A DNA stretch of 64,000 nucleotides, taken from Coniella vitis. Lineage: Eukaryota; Ascomycota; Sordariomycetes; Diaporthales; Schizoparmaceae. Below are positions 21,662-30,463 of the stretch, one piece after another; position 1 is the stretch's first letter; every line of letters begins with the position of its first letter. Location: contig WUJK01000004.1 of the NCBI GenBank assembly GCA_011317545.1, forward strand, positions 2,542,001 to 2,606,000. The letters run 5' to 3'. The notes below the pieces were generated by a model. That model saw only the letters and a program-made list of their open reading frames with translations. It was not told where the DNA came from and ran no database searches. The translations under genes and the position numbers were made by a program.

Positions 21662-23953
21662 ATGGGCTCGATGCCTCTCCCCCTCAACGCCTGCCACCAC
21701 AAGGTCGCCACCCCCGACATGAACCTCCCTGCCGCTGCCCTGGCCGAGCTCGACGACAGCCAATATGTGCTGCAAGTGCTGCGTTGCGGAGCAAACATGC
21801 TGTCGGAAGAGCAGATAGAAGACCAGCTCAGGACAAGAGCAAACGAGCTGGGCATATCATTAAGACCCCCCACCCCCGGCCCAAGATCGCCAGACACCAC
21901 AGCCGCCGACTCGGACTGGGCTGTTGCATCCAACCACACGCACGCCCAGCATGCCCGCCATACTTCCTCGGCTTCCGAAGAGTCCGCACGAACCGCCCTG
22001 TCCACAACATCACGGCCGTGTTCGCCAACCAGCACCTCCGAGCACCCTCTGCTGGCTCCCGCCGCCCATCTCGCCCCGAGCCACAAACCCCCGCGTGTCC
22101 GCGCCCTTACCTTTTCTCAGTACGACAAGTACCTCGCGCAAGTCGAACCCAGCCTCAACCAGCTCAAGACCAGCAAGCAGTCCTCCCCGCTGGCGGCCAA
22201 GGCCCCGAGCATATGCAGCCAGGGCAAGCGGAGGAGTGTCATCAATATAACAAATGGCATCAGGGCAAAAGTCAGGTGGAAAAAGAGGCCGTCCATGTCC
22301 CCGGTGACAGTGTATGCATCATGTTGCGTTCCGAACCCAACCAACTCCTTCGCCGAGAGCCGTGCTAATAACTTTTGCCTTGCCGCTGCTGCTAGTTCAT
22401 GTATCTGCTGTCGCGATGACTTTACCAAACAAAACGACCTCCAAAACTTGCCCTGTGGCCACACATACTGCGGCAACTGTCTCCGAATCATGATCGACCA
22501 AGCCGCCAACGACGAGTCCAAAATGCCCCCGCGGTGCTGTACACAAGCCATTCCAGCAACCATCATCAAGCCCCTCCTCAACCGCCAAGAGCAGCAATCC
22601 TTCCTCCAATCCGTCCAGCAATTTAGCACCCCATGGCAAGCTCGCATCTTTTGCCCCAATCCCAACTGCGGCACCTTCATTCCACCGCGGAACAAGGTCG
22701 ACCCAAAGCACCCCTTTGACGTAGTCTGTCGCGAATGCCGAACCCGTGTGTGCACCATGTGCAAGATGCGCGCGCACCCTCTGGGCCAGGACTGCCCCAG
22801 CGACATGGAACTCGACCAGGTGCTGCGCATGGGTGAGAGGTCAGGCTGGCGGCGCTGCTATCGCTGTCGGACGCTGGTCGAGCTGAGCCACGGATGCACC
22901 CACATGACGTGTCGGTGCAAGGCACAGTTCTGCTACATTTGCGGTGCAATATGGGACCCCTCGATTGGGTGTCCGAATCTGTGCGACGGCCAGGAAGAGC
23001 TCGAGCGCAGGCGGTTGGAAGAAGAGCAGCGCGAGGCCGAGGAAAAGGCCGAAAAGGCAAAGCAAGAGGCTGCAGCCGCAGCCGCGCTCAAGGAGCGGCA
23101 AGAGGCCGAGAAACGCACGCAGGCAAGCGACGAATTCGTCAGGTTACAGGCCATGCAGGCGCAGGAGATGCAGAGATTCTTGGTTTTCGAAGCCAAGACG
23201 AAGCGCACAATGTGGGATCGGCACCACGAGCGGAAACTCGTGCTCAACGAAAAGTACTCGGACCAAGTGGAGAAAATGCGCGAGCGCCACGCCAAGACGG
23301 AGCAGCACCTCGAGGAACGGCAGATTGCCGCCGAGATTGATCTCCGCGCTTCGCTCGAGCAGGCCGAAAAGAGCGTCCGGATACGGGTCAGGCATATGGA
23401 AGCGTACTGCAAGGCGCTGGGCGGCCGGACCACGCCCGCTCCACCTCCCTCGTCATCCATTGCCGCCAATCTGCCGCCGCGCGTCGTCACTGAGCGCCAC
23501 TTGCGCGAGCTGGGACAGCAGCGCAATGCTCTAGAGGGCATGGCCAGACTGCACCAAGCGAGGATCAATGTGCTGCGAGACCGCCAGGCAAAACGCATGG
23601 AGGAGCTCCTGGAACGGCAAGAAACAGAGCTCGTGAAACTGGGCGAGAAGCACGAGGAGGACATTGAAGACTTGGCGGCCGAGTTTGCGCACGAAGAAGA
23701 CCATCTCATCAAGGTATTCGACGACCGCCGCGCACGACTTGTCCGGCGGTGGGAGCTGAGTATTGAGATTCTGCGCGTCGAACTCAGTGAAGCCCAAAAT
23801 CTCAAGTTTGCTGCGGTCCCGACGCCCAAGTGGCCGGCCGAATTGCCTTTTGTGGTTGCTGAAGTTGAAGAGTTTCGAGAGAAAGACGAAGACGAAGACG
23901 AAGACGAAGAGGGGAACATCAGTGAGGATCCATTTGACGACAATGTACCATGA
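21662..23953 (+). CDS. RBR (RING-IBR-RING) E3 ubiquitin ligase with C-terminal coiled coil
   Basis: Exon 21662-22311 joins exon 22396-23953 in phase 2 across an 84-base intron (donor GTATGC, branch site GCTAATAAC, acceptor GCTAG), giving 735 residues. The order is: a conserved N-terminal helix (SQYVLQVLRCGANMLSEEQ); a Ser/Pro-rich linker; RING1 from about residue 219 (CICC, then CGHTYCGNC); IBR (CPNPNC through CKMRAHPLGQDC); and RING2 with CYRC and HGCTHMTCRC, whose Cys at about 384 is the expected catalytic residue that takes ubiquitin from the E2. From about residue 425 to 720 a charged coiled coil follows, ending in an acidic DEDEDEDE tail. The start at 21662 is chosen for its good context (CACCATGGG); an in-frame ATG 150 bases upstream would add a low-complexity stretch. 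Targets are unknown. Confidence 0.85.
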   Translation: MGSMPLPLNACHHKVATPDMNLPAAALAELDDSQYVLQVLRCGANMLSEEQIEDQLRTRANELGISLRPPTPGPRSPDTTAADSDWAVASNHTHAQHARHTSSASEESARTALSTTSRPCSPTSTSEHPLLAPAAHLAPSHKPPRVRALTFSQYDKYLAQVEPSLNQLKTSKQSSPLAAKAPSICSQGKRRSVINITNGIRAKVRWKKRPSMSPVTVYASCCVPNPTNSFAESRANNFCLAAAASSCICCRDDFTKQNDLQNLPCGHTYCGNCLRIMIDQAANDESKMPPRCCTQAIPATIIKPLLNRQEQQSFLQSVQQFSTPWQARIFCPNPNCGTFIPPRNKVDPKHPFDVVCRECRTRVCTMCKMRAHPLGQDCPSDMELDQVLRMGERSGWRRCYRCRTLVELSHGCTHMTCRCKAQFCYICGAIWDPSIGCPNLCDGQEELERRRLEEEQREAEEKAEKAKQEAAAAAALKERQEAEKRTQASDEFVRLQAMQAQEMQRFLVFEAKTKRTMWDRHHERKLVLNEKYSDQVEKMRERHAKTEQHLEERQIAAEIDLRASLEQAEKSVRIRVRHMEAYCKALGGRTTPAPPPSSSIAANLPPRVVTERHLRELGQQRNALEGMARLHQARINVLRDRQAKRMEELLERQETELVKLGEKHEEDIEDLAAEFAHEEDHLIKVFDDRRARLVRRWELSIEILRVELSEAQNLKFAAVPTPKWPAELPFVVAEVEEFREKDEDEDEDEEGNISEDPFDDNVP

Positions 23954-24294
23954 AAACCGAGATACCGACATACAAAAAAAAAAGAACAGAACGACGCATA
24001 TGATACGAAACGTCAAAACGGCCTACAAGATAGCAGAAAATGTGCAATTGCTTCCAAGCACGGAGCAGCAGAGGACCGGCTGGACGCATCAGATTGAACC
24101 TCATGCTCAGAAACGATGGTTACAGCCTTCCTACAAACTTCAATGGGGCGCCAATTGGAAATCGACAATAATGACACGGGATACGTCGATCAGTCACCAA
24201 GAACGCGATGCTTCTATCTAAGAATCGTGGACTAATTCATCTACCTTGATTATATTGCACATTTACAATTCGACATACACGAGTGCACTGTCAC

Positions 24295-24318
24295 CATCAG
24301 CATCAGCATCAGCATCAG
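24295..24318 (+). repeat. (CATCAG)4 hexanucleotide repeat
   Basis: Four perfect CATCAG units occur in non-coding DNA after the RBR ligase gene. Confidence 0.85.
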
Positions 24319-25793
24319 CATGACCGCCAAATCTCCGTCCAAATACGGCCAATGTTTGGGACAAAAGAGGCCAACTATTATCAATTGCATATCGGGCGTT
24401 GGCAATACATCATTATTATTTTTTTATTATTATTTTTTATTCCTTGAGTTTGTTTCTATTTTCAGCGACTATGCAATATACCACCAGTTGTTCTCTTGAG
24501 GGCATGTTTCTACCATTCTTGAGGAGGGTCATACTCTTCTAAATTGCTCCCTTATTTCATATTCAAAAGGTTGTTTCAAGCTGGCAATTTCTTTTTTGGT
24601 CATGGGTTTGTTCTTTGTGTGGATATGTTCTTTTATACCTCTTGGAAGCTGCCCATCTATTCCAAGCCTTGTGCGAGAAGAAGGAGAAACAAGAAGGGTC
24701 TTGGACATTGAGTTACTAGGACATGTTGAAATGCATGTATTTGTCTGGGGAGGTTTTGATGAGGCCATCACTGAGAAGGGCCGAGGAGCGATTAGGGGTG
24801 GGGGGGGGTGTATGTCCACATGCGTGTGTGCGTATATATACCGGATAGACTACCTAGGTACGCAGGTAATTTATTTACCATTTTGAGTCACATCAGAAGA
24901 ATGAGACTACTCAGATACATATTTAAAGGGTATACTAACTACTATACTTCGCCTCTCATAGGCGACTTTTGTTCTCATGTCACGTTCAAAGGGTTAGACT
25001 TACTAGTGAGTCGGATTAACCATGGTTCTAGTGTACAGGTACGTTGGATGCTTGCTTGCTTGGGCCTTTCTAGATATACTTCAAAAGGCTCTAGGCTTTT
25101 CTTGAGATATTGTCCAACATGACCATGTTAAGGATATCGAGAGCAAATGAGTAGAATGGAATTAAAAAAAGAAAATAAGAAAATACGGAGGGAAAAAAAA
25201 AAAAAAAAGGGCCATGGCAGGACGAGGCTGGGACGCGTTGGACAGACAAGCCTGGATCTCAGCCCTCTCTCTAGTCCTCTCTAGCCATGTTTGGCTTGTA
25301 TTATAGAGGTCGAAAGAAAGGCAATGATTATGAACCTGGCTGGCTCCCCACTTAATCAAAAGTTCCCAAGGGTCGACTGACTGACTATACTGCGCACTCA
25401 TCATCCCCCCTTTGGTCTTCCTAGGGAAAAAAAAGCACGATACCGATAAAGTTGTCTTCTTTGCCATCAATCAAAGCATGTTGAATATTTTTCTCTTGTT
25501 GTAGATGCTTGGATATATCTTATCCCGCCTCTTTCCCCACCTAACCTGGTCATATGCAACCGAACGTATCCCGCCTTTGCCACCTACTTGTGAAAAATAG
25601 GTTCTGTTTTAAACGTTGAAGCCCTCTCCTTTCTGTTAATTTTGTGTGTGTGTATATATATATATTCATCTCATCAAGTGAAAATGCGCCCAGTCCAATG
25701 CAGATTACAAGAAAAGAAGCAAAAAACATATAAACAGAAAAGACTTTGAACCCCGCCGTGGGCAGAGCATTCATCATTGTAGCCCTAGAAGAC

Positions 25794-25814
25794 AACACAC
25801 ACACACACACACAC
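25794..25814 (+). repeat. (AC)n dinucleotide repeat
   Basis: About ten AC units occur in the 3' flank of the lipoyl synthase gene. Confidence 0.85.
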
Positions 25815-26057
25815 AGGTCTAATGCTGCTGGGAATGCTGACCCAGTGCAAAACGGTTTTGTCCTTTTGTGGAAATACTCCTAGACCGAAAGTAGAAAAGG
25901 AAAAGGAGGAAGTAGTCGAGAGAGGCCCGTTGCTTTTGACACGTGGCAGCCATGAATCTGGGAGAATAAGAATCCATGACCGGAGCTTTAACACAATGAA
26001 CAACAACAACAACAACAACCACTACTCCTCTTATTACTACTGCTGCTGCTGCTGCTA

Positions 26058-27578
26058 CTACTCCAGAACAGGTGCAACCGTCGTCGTCGCCGTCGTCGTC
26101 GTCGCCGCATCACCACCGAATCCCCGAGCAGCAGCAACAGCCTTTTCACCCGCCCGCTTGCGCAAGACGTTCTCGATAAACGCCTCGCCGGCCTTGTACG
26201 AGGAGCGGACGAGCGGGCCGGATGCGCAGTAGAGGAAGCCCATGTCGAGGGCGCGCTGGCGCCACATGTCAAACTCGGTGGGCGTGACGTACTTTTCGAC
26301 CTTGAGGTGGCGCTTGGTCGGGCGCATGTATTGGCCAAAGGTGACGACGTCAACGTCGACTTTGCGGAGCTCTGTCAAGGGGATTCAATATACATGTTAG
26401 TTTTTTTTTTTTTGTTGGATCATGTCGGTGTTTGAAAGAAAGATGGAGGTGAAAGCCAAGGAAAACAAGAAGAAAGACATACCCTTGAGCGCATCCCAAA
26501 GCTCCTCCTCCGTCTCACCCAATCCAAGCATAATACTGGTCTTTGTAATGATATCCTCGCCCTTGAGCCGCTTCACCTCGCCCAGGACCTTCAAACTCTG
26601 CCGGAACGTCGCCCTGCGATCGCGCACATACGGCGTCAGGGCTTCTGTCGTCTCCACATTGTGCGCATACACATCGAGACCACTCTCGGCCACAATCTTG
26701 ACCATGTCCAGGTCGCCACCAAAGTCACCCGTGAGCGCCTCGACCAAGAGCGTCGGCTTCTTGCTCTTGATCCGGCGAATCGTCTCGGCAAAGTGCCGCG
26801 CGCCGCCGTCTGCCAAGTCGTCCCGGTCGACGCTCGTCAGCACCACGTATCCCAGGCCCCAGCGCGCCAGCGCCTCGGCCGTGTTCTCGGGCTCGTGCGG
26901 GTCCAGCGGCGGCGGGCGGCGGTTGGTCTTTACGGAGCAGAAGCGGCAGCCGCGCGTGCACGTGTCGCCCATGAGCATGATGGTGGCGGTGGCGGCCGAG
27001 GCGTTGGAGCCGCCCCAGCACTCGCCAATGTTGGGGCAGCGGGCCTCCTCGCAGACGGTGTGGAGGCCGAGGCCGCGCAGGTCGGCTTTGATCTTGCCAA
27101 AGTTGGCGTTGCCGCCGGGCGACGGGATGGGCGTCTTGAGCCACTCGGGCAGGCGCGTGATGGTGCGCTTGCGGCCTGCAGGGCCGACTTCCACGGTGCG
27201 CAATTCATAGGCGTCCGAGGCGGAGAGGTCGGCGGTCTCGGGGTTCTTGGAGGCGATGAAGGAGTCGAGGGAGGCGAGGGTGGTGTTTTTGAAGTAGGTG
27301 GGGCGGGTACTCTTGGTCGCGGTTGTAGAGGAGGAGGTTGCTGGAGAAGAAGAAGAAGAAGAAGAAGAAGAAGAAGAAGCTTCGGTAGAAGAGGTGGGAG
27401 GAGGAGTGACGGGCGAAGGGGATGTTGTTGTTTCTGTTGAAGTCTGGCCAGTAGGCGAGTCGGTGGGAATGGTGGCGTAGGAGCGGCAATGGCCGGAGGG
27501 CGCGCCAGCGACTGCGCGTGCTAGAGAACGCTGTAATGGTGCCTGGGCACGGCGGAGGGCGGACACGGGCGTTGCCAT
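26058..27578 (-). CDS. Lipoyl synthase, mitochondrial (radical SAM)
   Basis: Exon 27578-26483 joins exon 26371-26058 in phase 1 (donor GTATGT, acceptor GACAG), giving 469 residues. A mitochondrial presequence (MATPVSALRRAQAPLQRSLA) is followed by a Thr/Ser/Pro-rich linker with a pure Ser run. The catalytic core has the auxiliary cluster CEEARCPNIGEC (Cys about 176, 181 and 187) and the radical SAM cluster CTRGCRFC (Cys about 207, 211 and 214). Other LipA hallmarks are GDTCTRGC, TSVDRDDLADGGA and SIMLGLGE. The enzyme inserts two sulfurs into octanoyl-protein to make lipoyl groups for pyruvate dehydrogenase, 2-oxoglutarate dehydrogenase and the glycine cleavage H protein. The C-terminal tail (Thr/Ala repeats, VAPVLE) is coded by simple-sequence DNA. 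Equivalent to yeast LIP5. Confidence 0.94.
27346..27379 (+). repeat. (GAA)11 repeat coding a serine run in lipoyl synthase
   Basis: Eleven GAA triplets on the plus strand are read on the minus strand as a run of serine codons in the linker between presequence and catalytic core. The linker is not part of the conserved enzyme, so length change would be tolerated. Confidence 0.85.
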
Positions 27579-28373
27579 GATTGGAGATGCCGTCTGCTTG
27601 TTTGGCGGCGGTGAAGCGGAGGAGGTGGGAGGGAGTCTTGGTGTCGAGATGGGGGGGAAAAAGGGCCCGAAATGGATGATTCGCCCTTTGCGTGCCCGGG
27701 CCGGCCTGCGAAATAATTTAGATCCAAGGGTCGTTCTTACGTAAGAAGCGCCGACAGTACCCGCTGACTCGGCAAAGCGGGGTGGAACCGGAGTCTGCGC
27801 CCGGGATCGGGGCCGGCGATAAGCATGCACAGGGTTGGGCCTGATAGCCAAGATACGACAACGCAGGGAGCATCGCTGCTTCAGATGAATAAGCAAGAAG
27901 ATACTCAATTACAAGTACGCAAGTACCCTGGTATCACTTCGATATTCCCATCCGCTCTTGATTGCAACCACACTCGGGCCAAGATCACGAAAGCTTGTCA
28001 TTTACCAATGGTGCATTTAGCCTCTGTGACCCTCTGCGATCAATACGCACTGCCGCAGGTAGTATTTACCAGCGAGTTCTCTGCGACTGGCCAGTGCTGA
28101 GTACCGGTTGTTTGCCTCCACCTCGTGTTCGGGCTCGCTGAAGAGAACAAGCAGATTCGTTCGATTGCTTGGAGACCAACATGGAGACAACCCCTCACCG
28201 TCCATGTTCGCTGGTGGGTATCTTTGCCACTCTTCGAAGAGGGCTAATGGTATGGCGATTTACCGCCAATGGAGAGGCACGAACGATTTGGACATAAATA
28301 TGTATCCGACTGCCTGCTCGATCGACATATGGCCTGACATGGCCCTGGGACGGCAAACAAGCTCGCACCCGCC
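27579..28373. other. Divergent promoter region
   Basis: This region lies between lipoyl synthase (minus) and the damaged hydrolase-like gene (plus). It contains one GATAAG at 27818-27823. No gene is supported. Confidence 0.4.
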
Positions 28374-29316
28374 ATGACGCTCAAGATGCTGCCCTTGGCG
28401 ATTGTACTGGCTGGCGTGCTCTCCATCGTCACCGCTCAAGGTGACACCCTCGGCCTCAGCAATGGCTTCTTGAACTTGGCCACCGCCATCTTTGAGCTCC
28501 AGCTGGTCAAGGACGCCCAGATACTGGCCTCGCTCAAGGCCACCGGCAGCTCCTTTGACTTCCTGCCTCTGAGCTATCTGCCCGACCGCGCTGGTAATGG
28601 CCAGTACCATTGGGGGGACGTCACTTTTCCGCTACAGGGCCGTTGGCGACCAGTCCTGGATCCATGGAGACTCGTCGCAAGCCAGGAAAGCCGTGACATC
28701 CGTCTCGAGCACCGCCAACGCCACCACTAGCAATAGCACTGTGCTTGCTGTGGCGGCTTTGTCGCACACACTGCCATCCAATGCATCCGCTCTCAGCATA
28801 ACAAGGAGCTGGCTTGATGTGGGCGGCGACCTGGGCTTGTCCTTCACCCTCGAAAACACAGCAAATGCATCCATGGAGCTGGTGAGCTTGGGGTTCCCCG
28901 CCGAGTTCAACAGCATCTTCACCAACTATACCGCCGAGGAAACACAAGAGTACTGTGTCCTCTCGGATCCATATATTGTCGCGGTCCACCCGCGGGATGT
29001 GGCAAGGAAAAAGGCCTTTATAGGGCCGCTGGGATTGTTGGTCGAGATTGACGCGGGCGTGGTGGAAAGCTTTGCGTATGCGACTGCCAACGCGTCACTG
29101 GTGGTGACGATTGGACAGTGGGAAAGCGATAGTGTGCCTAGGGCGGGCTCCACGGTGCTGTGGTTGAGTCGCGAGGATGGGACGGACTCTGGGTACTCAG
29201 TGGTGGCGGAAGGGGCCACTATCACGACGACGAGGCTGGGATGGCACATCCCTTTACCGAGTGAAGGGAGTGTTGCTATTGATATTGCGCCAGCTAGAAG
29301 AGGGTTGGCGTCTTGA
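28374..29316 (+). pseudogene. Frameshifted and shortened secreted hydrolase-like gene (DUF5695-like N-terminal part)
   Basis: The first frame starts at ATG 28374 with a clear signal peptide (MTLKMLPLAIVLAGVLSIVTAQ) and continues GDTLGLSNGFLNL, LVKDAQILASLKATGSSFDFLP to GDVTF. At the T4 run 28625-28628 the homologous text moves to another frame: the second frame continues RYRAVGDQSWIHGDSSQARKAV and runs to TGA at 29314-29316. One fewer T would restore continuity, so this is a one-base insertion or a sequencing error. If the first frame is followed it stops at 28730. The combined product (about 313 codons, many N-glycosylation sites) covers only a beta-sandwich-like N-terminal region; I recall proteins with this start (DUF5695, glycoside-hydrolase-like) as far longer, so the 3' part appears lost. 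The family name is from memory and moderately sure; the frame break is seen directly. Confidence 0.6.
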
Positions 29317-29528
29317 TGGTGAATTGATGAAGCAACCGTGGGGTGTATTGCAACATTGCAGTCTCAAATTACAGAGCAGACCGTTCTCATGAGGCAGCAG
29401 CTATTTCCTCTTCTCTTGCTTTTTTTTTTTTGCTTCGAAATACCATTCAAGCCATTTGAACGGACGGCGCAGCCTCGCTTATTTCGTATCGAGAAGAGCC
29501 CACCACAGCCTTCAAAAATCCCCCAAAC

Positions 29529-30432
29529 TCAAACCTTGACGCGTCGGAACAATCCAACGACACGTCCCATCAGACACTTGACCCGCTTCTTCTTCTCCTC
29601 CCTCTCCTCCTCCTCTCCCCGGTTCTCGCCCTCCACTTCTTGCTGCTTCCGTCCACCCACCTTGCCCGCACCGTCCCCCGCCGCACGCTCCCGGCGACAG
29701 AATCCGCAAAACACGCGGCCACACGGCTTCAGACGGTGCAACTCCTCGCGCTTGCGCGCAACGACACCCCGCAGCTCGTGGACCCGCTCGCCGAGGGCCA
29801 TTTCGGTGCGCATCGCGGCGGCGAGCAGCTTGAGGCGCGTCGAGAGGACCTCGTAGGCGGCGCGGAAGTCGGCTTGCGTGGTGGCCAGGCGGGATTCGGC
29901 GCGCAGCTGGCGGAGCGGAGAGGAGGCGAGGATTGCGTCTGGGGCATTGCAAAGTCAGTGAGCTGTTTTGGTATTTCTTTTCTTGAAGGGGGGTTGGTGG
30001 ATTGGGTGTGAGGATTGTGGGTAGATACTGGCGTGCCCAAAAGGATTGGTGCCTTGACGCAAACCCGCGTTCATCATATACTCGATGTGAAATGGAGAGC
30101 CCAATCAGAAGACATTGGTCGAAAAAACCCATCAAGAAATGAAGTAGAAAGATCCCCCAAACACCAGAAGAAGAAAAAAAAGAAAAAGAAAGAACAAAAG
30201 GAAAAGGAAAAGAAAGCGCACAAAAGATGTCCTCCTGAGCCTCGGACATGGCTCGATCCACGCGATCCAGCTTCTTGACAGCACCCAAGTACGCGGCCCG
30301 GTGTGCGCGCGAGTGCTGGACAGCCTTGTGGCTATCGCCCTGGGCAACGTTGAGCCGGCGGCTCAGATCCCGGAGGTCGGCCTCGAGGAGGGGGATGGCG
30401 GTGCTGGCGTGGGCTTCGGAGAGGCAGGGCAT
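29529..30432 (-). CDS. Hypothetical coiled-coil protein with C-terminal Cys motif
   Basis: Exon 30432-30222 joins exon 29938-29529 in phase 1 (donor GTGCGC, acceptor CCCAG), giving 206 residues. The join produces a continuous heptad-like helix: LLEADLRDLSRRLNVAQ, VKKLDRVDRAMSEAQEDIFYA, LATTQADFRAAYEVLSTRLKLL and RVHELRGVVARKREELHRL. It then has CGRVFCGFCRRE, a small Cys cluster that could bind metal but is too short for a known finger. A charged Glu/Lys-rich tail ends LFRRVKV. I do not recognise the family. The gene has a 26-base poly(A) tract only five bases before its ATG (on its own strand). An intracellular structural or tethering role is possible but not shown. Confidence 0.6.
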
Positions 30433-30437
30433 TCTGC

Positions 30438-30463
30438 TTTTTTTTTTTTTTTTTTTTTTTTTT
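30438..30463 (-). repeat. 26-base poly(A) (sense strand) immediately upstream of the coiled-coil gene start
   Basis: The plus strand shows 26 T, which is 26 A in the sense of the minus-strand gene starting at 30432. Only GCAGA separates it from the ATG, so it would be in the mRNA leader. Leader poly(A) tracts can bind poly(A)-binding protein. Confidence 0.85.

Larger units (their letters stand above)
23954..26057. other. Convergent intergenic region, AT-rich in part
   Basis: This region lies between the ends of the RBR ligase and lipoyl synthase genes. No gene is supported. It holds many simple repeats: four CATCAG units (24295-24318), T-rich runs near 24418, poly(A) near 25194-25208, a CA repeat (25794-25814) and AAC triplets close to 26000. 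The part 24830-25120 is AT-rich, with many in-frame stops and one perfect TACCTAGGTA at 24851-24860; it may be old repeat sequence. Confidence 0.4.

Noticed and set aside
20670..21722. Open frame of 350 codons before the RBR gene
   Set aside because: CT- and GC-rich low complexity without domains; it is more likely promoter and leader of the RBR gene.
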